Assembly (NCBI RefSeq): GCF_032118995.1
Contig: NC_092657.1
Location: 6,945,391 to 7,009,390, forward strand
Origin: Asterias amurensis
Taxonomy: Eukaryota; Echinodermata; Asteroidea; Forcipulatida; Asteriidae
Direction: 5' to 3'
Length of the DNA: 64,000 nt
The notes beneath the pieces were generated by a model. The model was given only the letters and a program-made list of their open reading frames with translations. It searched no databases and had not been told where the DNA came from. This document shows, one piece after another, positions 55,867 through 64,000 of this stretch (positions are counted from its first letter, which is position 1; the number at the start of each line of letters is the position of its first letter). A program made the translations under genes and the position numbers.

Positions 55867-58800
55867 GTAAGTTCTGTCGCAACTTCCTAATTGTAGAATA
55901 TTTCTGTGACGTCACTCTAATGTTGAAAGTGTAGATTACTTTTACGAATCTACACTTCGCTCCGAATCTACACTAAAGTGTAGACTCGAACACAATCTAC
56001 AGTTGAGTGTATCTGTCAACGCCTCAAAGTTGAATTGCAGACACTGGCACCCAGTTAAGCCTGTGGGTTTGAGAAATACAGCTGGTTTGTCCATCAGTGC
56101 CTGAATTGGAGATTGCTGCACCTATACATTTGTTTGATGATACAAAAGTGTTTAAAATAATGTTCTCCCAATAATTACTGTCGATGTCTCCTTAGGATGC
56201 TTATAGTATCCGTAGAAAGTTAGAAAATACATAATGAAAGTAATGTTTCCACATTCTGAACTCAATTACGATATGCAAGACCCATAATGACTGCAATCAC
56301 CAAGCACCGAGTCTATGCGCGCAAAATATAGGTACGCGGGTACTTCCACCACTGTGTTTACTACGGAAGCCCATTAGTGCCACGTTGCGTTCCTCTTAAA
56401 CGTTGTAGTGTTTCTCTTTCACGTGGTAGTGTTTATCTTTCACCTGCATGGTTACCGCCACTTATTAACTGGCGGCCGCCACTAAATTAAAAGGCGGCTG
56501 CCACTTAATAACCGGCGGCCGCCACTTAATAACCGGCGGCCGCCAGTTAATTAAGTGGCAGCCGCCGGTTATTAAGTACTTGTGAATGGGAAACACTACC
56601 ACGTGAAAGAGAAACACTACAACAATAAAGAGAAACGCAACGTGGCACTTATGGGCTTCCGTGGGTTACAGCTCCTCAGCAAGTAATTATTGGAGCTTTC
56701 TATTATGATTAGTTTTGTGCAAATCTGTGAGGACATTGACTTCATTTTATAAAGGAATAAACAATTGAACAAACCCGAATTACTCGGTATATTTTGAATT
56801 TTGTTTGTAGATACCTCCGAACCTGACGATTCTGATGCAACTGATGAATTTGCGACCACGACGGAAGGAGGTAAGCGTATAGGATTGGGTTAAGTTACAT
56901 CATTAACGGATTGGTTAGTATGACCATGGTATGACAAGATTATTGTGACGTCATTGGGTCTCGAGTTATTGTAATTCAAAGCTTATTATTATAATAACCA
57001 CCAGATCTTCATTTAAATGTGTAAAACACTCAATCTGTATAGTATCATATCTTAAAAAAATACCCAACCGATTTCAAAACTTGTTTGTAACCGAGACCCC
57101 ATGTTGACCTTTACTTCAGAGTCAACCGGAAATGGGATCATATCTCAAGAACTGCACAATCGATTTTCAATTTCTTTGAGCATTGAATATCGAACTTAGG
57201 TTCGCCTAACCCCAGGTTGACCTTTACTTACGGGTAAACCGGAAGTGGGACCATTATTTCGAGAAACGACACAATCGAATTTCAATTTATTTTGAGTTCT
57301 TGACCCTTTGGGCGTTGAAAGTTGACTTGGTTACCGTAACTCCTCATTGACATTTACTTCCGGGTCAACCAGGAGAGAAACATTAGTTATCTCATAAACT
57401 ACATGTACAATTTTTTTCAGTTTTGAGCCCCTTGATCATTGATGATTAGCCTTTGGAAACTATGACCCTAAATTGACCTTTACTTCCGGGTTAACCGGAA
57501 GTCAAACCAACATTGCAAGCACTATACACCCAAATAGTTCAATTTCCTTTCAGTTTTAAAACCCATAAGTATTGAAGCTTGAACTCGGGTGTTACCATGG
57601 CTCCGTGTTGATCTTATTTCTGGTCAAACGAAAGTTTGACCTAAATATCTCATGAAGCACATACGCCATTATCAGTTTCTTTTTAGTTCCAGAACCTTTG
57701 AGCAATGATGGTTGAACTCTGGTTACCGTCACCCCATGTTGACCTTTGATGAGGATCAACCGGAAGTAGTTTTTTTTAGACCCGATGATCATTGAATATT
57801 GAAATTGGGTTTACCATGTCCCCTGTTTGAACTTTATTTATGGGTCGACAAAAAGTTGGACCAGATCTCAAGAACTTCACAGCAAATTTTCTTTTTCTTT
57901 TCAGTTATTAACCCGTTTCCAGTGTCAGGTTTAAAATGAGTTTTGAAGTCAGTATTATAATGGAGTTTGGGTTCAGGTTTCTAAGCCCGCGAAAAGGGCC
58001 TGTTACAGATGAGGGCTATTCTATCTCAATGGCAGGCTCAATTTAAAGCTCTGGAGCGTCCAATCAAAGCAATACAGCAGTAATTTTAGCAGTTATGTAA
58101 TGTAGGGTTTATGTTTTGTTTTCTCCCTACCTCAACAGATGTGTTCCCACGGGATTGTTCTGATATTCTTGCGATTGGTGCGTCGGTGAGCGGTGTGTAC
58201 ATGGTACGACCTCTACGCTCCAGTCAGGCTTTCCAGGTGTATTGTGATATGGAAACAGACGGCGGTGGATGGACGGTAAGATAACACGCTGTAGTAAATG
58301 AATGACGTCACAAATTCAATACAAATTTACAACTTCTAAATATATTGTGTGAACTTTTAGGTGTTCCAGCGGCGCCAGGACGGCAGTGTAGATTTCTCTT
58401 TGGACTATGCCAGCTACAGCCGTGGCTTTGGGAATGTAGATGGAGAGTTTTGGCTCGGTAATGACAACTTGCACCTTCTGACCGCTCAGGGCGAGTACCA
58501 ACTACGCGTGGATCTTCAAGGTTTCGATCAGGTTACCGGGTATGCCAAGTATGACTCCTTCACCGTCGCTGATGCGAGTGAGAACTACATGCTGCGAGTG
58601 GAGGGTTACACAGGAAATGCATGTAAGACGAATTCACTTTGTTTAGGCAGGATATAGATTCAATTATCAGCAACCCCTTTATATTGAGTTTTCGGTCTTT
58701 ACGGCGGATGGTTCTGCCAAGGAAAATTGGTACATTTGGCGTTATCTGCGCATGCATCGGCTTTGGGGACTAGTGCCCCTCAATTTGTACGAAAGAACTG

Positions 58801-59705
58801 CGGATGAATCTGCGTTTTGCTGAAAACGACAACGTTAGGCTGAAAACTAATCACCGTCACCAGAACCATCCGTCGTCGGAAACGAAAACTCTCAAATGCC
58901 AACAAAGGAGGGGCAACTTACAAAATGCTTTAAATAAAGCATTTCATAATGCCGCCACATAGGTACACAAAATCTCGTTCTTATCGTAAATGTACACAAT
59001 AACTTATCGTTCATCATGTTCGTTTGGGACTTATCGCGTAAGCACATGACAAGTTTGGATTTATCTTTTCTGAACACATTAAGTTATCATGTATTTATTA
59101 TCCACGCTATTTGTTTAGACTTATCACGGAGGGTACACGATCAGTTTGAAACTTATCGTGTACGTTCATGAAGTTATTATGTACGTTCACTATTAATGTT
59201 GGACTCATCGTGTACGTACACGGTGAAGAGTGATTGGTGTACTCATGTGGCGGCAGACTCTTCTTTCAAATAGGCCCTGCAACTGAAGCTGTGTCGGATT
59301 GTGAGAATTATCTCACGTCTCTCACATACAATACCCTCTCAGTTAGTGCATTGTGGTTACCTTGGCAACATAAGAGCCAAATTCAATATTACTCCTTCCC
59401 ATCCTATATCACGTACTTGTACTCATACAACTATGACCTCATGTTTTTATCCTTCAGCCAACGGGTTAAAATCCCACAACTACATGGGCTTCACGACCAA
59501 AGACAAAGACAACGACGTCAATGCCTTAGGCAACTGCGCACATGAGTATCCAGGGGGCTGGTGGTTCAGGTTCTGTCTCGCATCTAACTTGAACGGGCTT
59601 TATTTCCATCATGCCGATCTCAGTAGTCGGGGAGTTACATGGAATGCCTTTGCAAATTATCGCTCACTCAAATTTTCTGAGATGAAAATTAGAAGCCGAG
59701 TTTAG
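55482..59705 (+). CDS. Fibrinogen-related protein, gene B (five exons)
   Basis: Join on the plus strand: 55482-55866, 56811-56870, 58139-58275, 58361-58622, 59458-59705. The total is 1092 bp, 363 aa; GT-AG at all junctions, phases 1, 1, 0, 1. Layout: signal peptide 1-19, C33, coiled coil about 37-126 with a duplicated 25-residue unit, linker 129-148 ([20 protein letters not shown]), fibrinogen domain 149-363 with C155/C184 and C308/C321, calcium string D297-K-D-N-D301, WW in GGWWFRFC and terminal EMKIRSRV. There is no collagen or immunoglobulin part, so it is neither a true ficolin nor a mollusc FREP. A secreted trimer or higher oligomer is likely. Against gene A the head differs at about eight positions, while residues 36-66 of the stalk differ heavily. 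Introns are 944, 1268, 85 and 835 bp. Role in microbe binding is inference. Confidence 0.88.
56363..56662. mobile_element. 300-bp palindromic MITE in gene B intron 1
   Basis: The ends ACGGAAGCCCATTAGTGCCA and TGGCACTTATGGGCTTCCGT are inverted. Next come paired AACACTACCACGTGAAAG segments and a GC-rich centre of repeated GGCGGCCGCCACTTAATAAC units. Gene A intron 1 lacks it. Its outermost 19 bases match the 2.5-kb element at 18413-20941. Confidence 0.75.
56811..56870 (+). CDS. Gene B exon 2: linker
   Basis: 60 bp after TTTGTTTGTAG, before GTAAGCG. It encodes the acidic/threonine linker with SEP where gene A has SDT. Confidence 0.85.
57060..57860. repeat. Gene B intron 2: ~130-bp diverged tandem repeat
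   Basis: Mirror of 31385-32215: units with TTGACCTTTACTTCCGGGT and AACCGGAAGT. Units align one to one between the two introns, so the array was complete before duplication. Confidence 0.7.
58139..58275 (+). CDS. Gene B exon 3: start of fibrinogen domain
   Basis: 137 bp, acceptor CTCAACAG and donor [17 protein letters not shown] to TDGGGWT. One residue differs from gene A (SSQAF against SSRAF). Confidence 0.9.
58361..58622 (+). CDS. Gene B exon 4: core of fibrinogen domain
   Basis: 262 bp. [20 protein letters not shown] to YTGNA. All three differences from gene A are to Asp (A/D, N/D, N/D). The last removes the glycosylation site of gene A. Confidence 0.9.
58970..59225. repeat. Gene B intron 4: GTACGTACACGATAAG array
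   Basis: Counterpart of 29960-30225, ending CATCGTGTACGTACACGGTG just before the old pre-exon sequence shared by both genes. Confidence 0.65.
59458..59705 (+). CDS. Gene B exon 5: end of fibrinogen domain
   Basis: 248 bp, acceptor TATCCTTCAG, stop TAG 59703-59705. [20 protein letters not shown] to [11 protein letters not shown]. Four residues differ from gene A. Confidence 0.88.
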
Positions 59706-60083
59706 GCTAGCTCCTAGTGTGGTGAATAACTCATAACAGGTTACGGCATTCTGGGAAAATCTCCAAATTGAAAAGTTAAAGCCCCTTTTTTAAGGTAATA
59801 TGCTTATGTAAAAGAAATCCTCCTTTTTATACGACAATCAACATGGTAAAATTAGGATTGTATACAGCTCGTAAAATCAAGTAATGAAAAGTGAATGATC
59901 ACAATTAATGCACAATGTTACGATATCAGTGTTTGGCCTGCTTTGTCCTCAAGTTAAATTAATTTTGTTATGCTAATTATATCTGAGCTAATTGAAGTTC
60001 ACTTTTTTATTTTTCAAAAGGTTTGTTGACTACTTATAGTCTTTTACACAAATTATCTAGCTATAAACTGTAAAACATTTTCC

Positions 60084-60089
60084 AATAAA
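60084..60089 (+). terminator. Polyadenylation signal of gene B
   Basis: AATAAA about 380 bp after the stop, at the point where the sequence stops matching gene A. The corresponding gene A segment has lost the motif. Confidence 0.45.
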
Positions 60090-60149
60090 CCAATTGAATC
60101 TGAACAAGACTTCAGGTCTAACGCTATTCACGGGTATCTGAAGGCACAC

Positions 60150-60312
60150 AAGTTTGTGGAACAACGGTATCTTTTTCTTTCATTTTTTTTCTTTTTCTCG
60201 CAACTTTGATGACCAAATTGAGCGCAAAGTTTCACAGGTTTGTTATGTTTATGTACAGGGATACACCAAGTGTGGTTTTTGATCGTTATACCAAACGTGT
60301 CCAGTGACTTGA
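60150..60312 (-). mobile_element. M1-family MITE, half copy
   Basis: It contains CACAAGTTTGTGGAACAACG and GACCAAATTGAGCGCAAAG, and ends CCAAACGTGTCCAGTGAC. Only the right-hand half in reverse is present. Confidence 0.55.
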
Positions 60313-60313
60313 A

Positions 60314-60813
60314 GTCAGCTAGTTATTTAAATCTCACTATTAAATCTTGAGAAAGTACTGTTAGCTCTGCCTTTTCGGGCATTTGAAAGATTGGTTGTGT
60401 TCTTGAAACTATAGAGGAAAACAGAAATAAAGCTGAAATGAACGGACCGCACGAGAATGAGTTAAGCTTTGACTTATTTCCGTTATCTCTGATAACAAAA
60501 ATCATTGCCCAAAATCCTATCACCTTGACCTTTTTTAAGGTGAGAAAATAGTTTCTTCACACCTACTGAAATATTTCTCAAACAAGTAAATTTTGTCCCT
60601 TTTCTTGTTCTGGTTCTGAGTGTTTGAAACAAGTCAAAGTTTGCATCAGTTAAGTCAATGCTATAAACATTATAGTATGTTATACGTACTTCTCTAGGAG
60701 AACCTCTCAATATTTCATATTATGGTTTTAATGATGCATTTGTTACTAAGTATCATAGTTCAAATAAATATGTTGTTATTGATGAAAATGGGAGTCCCTG
60801 AGCAGCTTTTGAT
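60314..60813. other. No gene seen
   Basis: No recognised coding or repeat signal. Confidence 0.4.
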
Positions 60814-61061
60814 GGGTGCGTTCGATTAGCTTCCCTGGGTCTACCCCGCGGTGCTCACTCGGGTGACCCCTGCCCCTGACAAGAGCTAAACGAACGATCT
60901 ACCACCGTTCTCATAGTGACGTCATGCACCTGCCCCAAGTGACCCACGCCACAAGCAGTGCACTGGGGGCTGACCAGAGTGAGCCCATGGTATGACGTCA
61001 AAGCTAATCCAACCCACCGAGGCAGACCGGGTCGGCCCAGGGAAGCTAAACGAACGCACCC
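60814..61061. mobile_element. GC-rich MITE, GGGTGCGTTCG ends, copy 2
   Basis: Ends GGGTGCGTTCGATTAGCTTC and GAAGCTAAACGAACGCACCC. Same interior as 50815-51070 with small indels. Confidence 0.75.
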
Positions 61062-61104
61062 AACGTGTATTACGCCTATGTACAAGATTTAGACACGCTT
61101 CCAC

Positions 61105-61318
61105 AGCACAGAGCAAGTTCGAGTGGGCACATTTTAGTCGACCCGTGGTTGACTACTGTTCCCCTCTGCGCTCTACACACGTTCGAGTGGAACATGCTGT
61201 TGGGAGCAGTGAAGAAACTATGGGCTCGAGGCCGGTTCCAAATGGTCAACCAACCTGGGCTCGAGTGCAAATGGTCAACCTTTAGTTTATATTGTGCACG
61301 CTCGAACTTGCTCCTATG
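61105..61318. mobile_element. ~210-bp inverted-repeat element, AGCAAGTTCGAG ends
   Basis: AGAGCAAGTTCGAGTGGGCAC faces GTGCACGCTCGAACTTGCTC. A further CTCGAG-CGGTTCCAAATGGTCAAC direct repeat is internal. No coding signal. Confidence 0.5.
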
Positions 61319-62007
61319 TCTTTGAGCCAAGAACTTGACCGTTATTCCCCCTCCCCAGTGCGCAACCGACAAGTGAGCAGCACAACCCAATGGGCAGTCT
61401 AGTCTGGCACCCCGTGTTCGCCCATGCGTTTTTAGGAACAAAAGGGCTCCTAATCGCAAATTGTCGTAACTCTCCCAATATAGTAATTTCTTTTCCAAGC
61501 GCGAAATTTGGGCCGAGATTTGCATACATTGCTCCCATTGGCTTGCGGCGTCTGTATTATAATATCTCCACAGCACCATATCACACAATTTCTCGCAAGG
61601 CAAGTGTTCCCCTATTAAAACTATTTGTTTCAGTCTGCATTCCTTGCTCTTTGGTCTCAGCTATAATGCTGACCCTGCAAAATGACTTACAGACTGCTGG
61701 TACACGTATCATATGCAGGTGAAAGCTGGTCTTGCTCTGGTTAGGTTTCTATATATCAGGGATATAATCAAAATAAATTAAAATCAGTGATTCAGTTTGC
61801 TGAAAACCAGATGAGAAAAAATTGTTCCTCGACAGTGTTGTGGGCCCAATTTCATCATGGCTCTTCTGGATCTGCTCACCGCCAAATTATGCGCTTAGGA
61901 GCATCATTCTCCACTTACGTGCTAGCGCTGAATTTTTGCGCTGGCTTTATAAGCGTAGAATGCCTAGTAACGTAGAGTAGGCATGCGCATCAGCTAACAT
62001 TCCCCCG
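61319..62007. other. No gene seen; one-ended MITE piece
   Basis: 61837-61980 begins GGGCCCAATTTCATCATGGC and has GCGCT-rich internal motifs, resembling one end of the GGGCCCAATTT family at 10152. The rest is anonymous. Confidence 0.35.
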
Positions 62008-62685
62008 TTAAAGACCCTGGACATTATTGGTAATTGTCAAAGACCAATCTTCTCACTTGGGTATCTCAACATATGCATGAAATAATAATAATAAATAATA
62101 ATAATTACAACATTTATAGAGCGCTAAATAATAAACCTGTGGAAACTTGAGCTCAATGGACCCTTCCCATGAAATATGCTAATTACATTCACGCATGCGT
62201 ACACACCCTGTTGGTTGGCAAACGCCACAGAGTTGTGCACTAAGCAGACGCACAATCGCGTCTGCGTCACGCAACCATTAGCCGTGTACAAAACAGCGCG
62301 ATGTTCCCTCATTTTGCCAACCAAAACGTTAGTGCGCACGCGCTATGTGCAATTTACATATTTCATGGGAAGGGTCAGTATAATGGAGATCAATGGGAAG
62401 GGTCTATTGGTCGTCGAAGTTGCGAGACAATAATGAAAGAAAAGAAAACTACTTGTCACACGAAGTTGCGTGCTTTAAGAGTCTTGATTTCGAGACCTCA
62501 AATTCTAAATCTGAGGTCTCGAAATCAAATTCGCAGAAAACTACTTCTTTTCTCGAAAGCTACGTCACTTCAGAGGGAGCCGTTTCTCACAATGTTTTAT
62601 ACTATCAACCTCTCCCCATTACTCGTTACCAAGTAAGGTTTTATGCTAATAATTAATTTGGGTAATTACTGTCCACTGCCTTTAA
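62008..62685 (+). mobile_element. M1-family MITE carrying nested insertions
   Basis: TTAA ends, M1 left arm to 62083, and M1 right part from about 62407. In between lie an (ATA)n tract with CATTTATAGAGCGCT (about 62084-62130) and a complete 218-bp MITE (62159-62376). Confidence 0.75.
62159..62376. mobile_element. 218-bp MITE nested in M1, GACCCTTCCCATG ends
   Basis: The ends GACCCTTCCCATGAAATATG and CATATTTCATGGGAAGGGTC are perfect complements, followed by paired TTGGTTGGCAAA/TTTGCCAACCAA. A partial extra end (GGGAAGGGTC) sits 20 bp downstream. Confidence 0.75.
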
Positions 62686-63040
62686 AGTCATTATACACTT
62701 TCGGTACAGAAACAAAATAAAAGTTCACAGATTTACAAATAATTTACAGGGTTTACAGAAGGTAATGGTGAAAGACTTATCTTGAAATATTATTCCATGA
62801 AATGCTTTACTTTTTGAGAAAACATTAAAACAATATCAATTCTCGATAGCGAGAAATACGGATTTATTTTAAACACATGTCATGACACGGCGAAACGTGC
62901 GGAAACAAGGATGGGTTTTCCCGTTATTTTCTCCCTGCTCCGATGACCGATTGAGGCTAAATTTGCACAGGTTTGTTAATTATATATAAGTTGTGGTACA
63001 CAAAGTGTGGGCCTTGGACAATATTGTAAAGTTTGGAACC
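62686..63040. mobile_element. M2 element, copy 2
   Basis: It follows the M1 copy directly, as at 9.5 kb. TACACTTTCGGTACAG start, AATTCTCGATAGCGAG hairpin, CATGACACGGCGAAACGTGC block. Confidence 0.6.
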
Positions 63041-63290
63041 TCCCTAATATCTCCCGTCTTAATCGTGAACGGTCTAGGGCGCCAAACATCATTTACAGGA
63101 GCAGTCAGTATTGCATTTCTTGTTAGTGCATAATGCGCACGTAACTTTAATTAAACAAATTTAATTAAAATTGACTGGCTCCTTTGGTACTTTGAAAATG
63201 TGTATACTTTATTTAAGAGGGTTACCTGTTTACAAAAATTTGTTGTGACAATGATATAAATTCTACTATCAGGGCCTGTTCACACATACA

Positions 63291-63625
63291 CTAGTGAAAA
63301 TAGGGCAAAAACGGTAATTTCTAATTTATGCAAATTATTCATATTTCCCGTACTTTTTTTTTTATACGTTTTTTATACTTTGTTTTGGAGGGCTTCAAGA
63401 GACTTTTGCAACAAAATTTTTTGGTAAAATCGTAAACAGTTTATCTATTATCAGGTCGTATGCATGTGGGGGAAAAAAGAGGCAAAAACGGCAATTTTTT
63501 TCAATTAATGCAAATTAAGCATATTTCCCCTGCTTACTTTTTACGTTTTTGACATGTTGTTTTGGAGGGTTTGAAAAGACTGTTGCAAAAAAAACCACAT
63601 CTATTGCTATTTTGTCAAACAATAG
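63291..63625. repeat. ~185-bp tandem duplication
   Basis: GGCAAAAACGGTAATTTC at 63303 and GGCAAAAACGGCAATTTT at 63481 begin two diverged units. Both continue with TGCAAATTA, CATATTTCCC and TTTTGGAGGG blocks. Confidence 0.65.
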
Positions 63626-64000
63626 ATTGTATACAAATATTGACTGCTTCGAGTGCTATGGTTAAAGATGGACTATAACGGTACTCCTACATTAAAATCA
63701 CTATCAGAACTTGTTTATGTTGTGTTCAGCTATCAATTCATTGTTGTGGTCATGTTTTTCTCCAAATAATTTTGCTACAATTTGACCGAAAAAATTTGAC
63801 CTCGATTCTTCGATTTTGAAATTTCCCGCCCTGGACTGGTTCCCGGCTATTAAACCAACACTGAAATCCAAGCGGATTTGTAAACCAGCGGACGTCATGA
63901 ACGCGGTCAAAAAATGGTGATGTCATACCCATGAAGCAACGAGAGTAAACAAAGATTACGCCATGTTACTCCGTGTGTTGTGTATGCGTTTTCATCCACA
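63626..64000. other. No gene seen at window end
   Basis: Short minus-strand frames (63932-63704) have no recognisable family. An exon continuing past the window cannot be ruled out. Confidence 0.3.

Noticed and set aside
1-64000. LTR retroelements or integrated virus-like elements
   Set aside because: I saw no long terminal repeats, primer-binding sites, or capsid- or envelope-like frames.

Overview
The window looks like animal DNA: AT-rich, repeat-dense, with spliced genes and GT-AG introns. The gene content (a peptide-type GPCR, a C-type lectin, two secreted fibrinogen-related proteins) and the many short TTAA-flanked inverted-repeat transposons fit a marine deuterostome. I favour an echinoderm, probably a sea star. 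That assignment is inference from gene and repeat style, not from a diagnostic marker gene.

Layout. 1-6 kb: a LINE 3' end, a ~60-bp tandem repeat and a 1.77-kb PIF/Harbinger-like element carrying a decayed Myb/SANT domain. 6.1-7.3 kb: an intact single-exon class A GPCR (+). 7.4-22 kb: repeats only, including a 727-bp (ACTC)n tract, several MITE families, a tRNA-derived SINE head and a 2.5-kb element with nested insertions. 22.3-22.8 kb: a single-exon secreted C-type lectin (+). 23-29 kb: MITEs, a second Harbinger-like copy and a near-perfect 259-bp palindrome with a 10-bp target duplication.

The main biological content is at 29-60 kb. Two five-exon fibrinogen-related genes lie head to head. 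Gene A runs on the minus strand from 43908 to 29474 (365 aa) and gene B on the plus strand from 55482 to 59705 (363 aa). Both predict a signal peptide, a coiled coil, a short acidic/threonine linker and a complete fibrinogen C-terminal domain. All exon phases, all splice sites and the TATA box agree, and neither reading frame is broken. They are the arms of an inverted segmental duplication (about 29.1-44.4 kb and 55.0-60.1 kb). The arms differ greatly in intron 1: 944 bp in B against 11,040 bp in A, where nested transposons have built a large palindrome centred near 38.4 kb. The ~11 kb between the two start codons holds a duplicated 60-bp minisatellite (4 and 14 units), several MITEs and no recognisable gene.

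How the genes relate. The fibrinogen-related pair and the C-type lectin all have the form of secreted recognition proteins of innate immunity. The GPCR is unrelated in function. Most of the rest is transposon-derived. At least five repeat families end at TTAA, and one of them carries the start of a THAP domain, which points to the Kolobok group as the source of the machinery.
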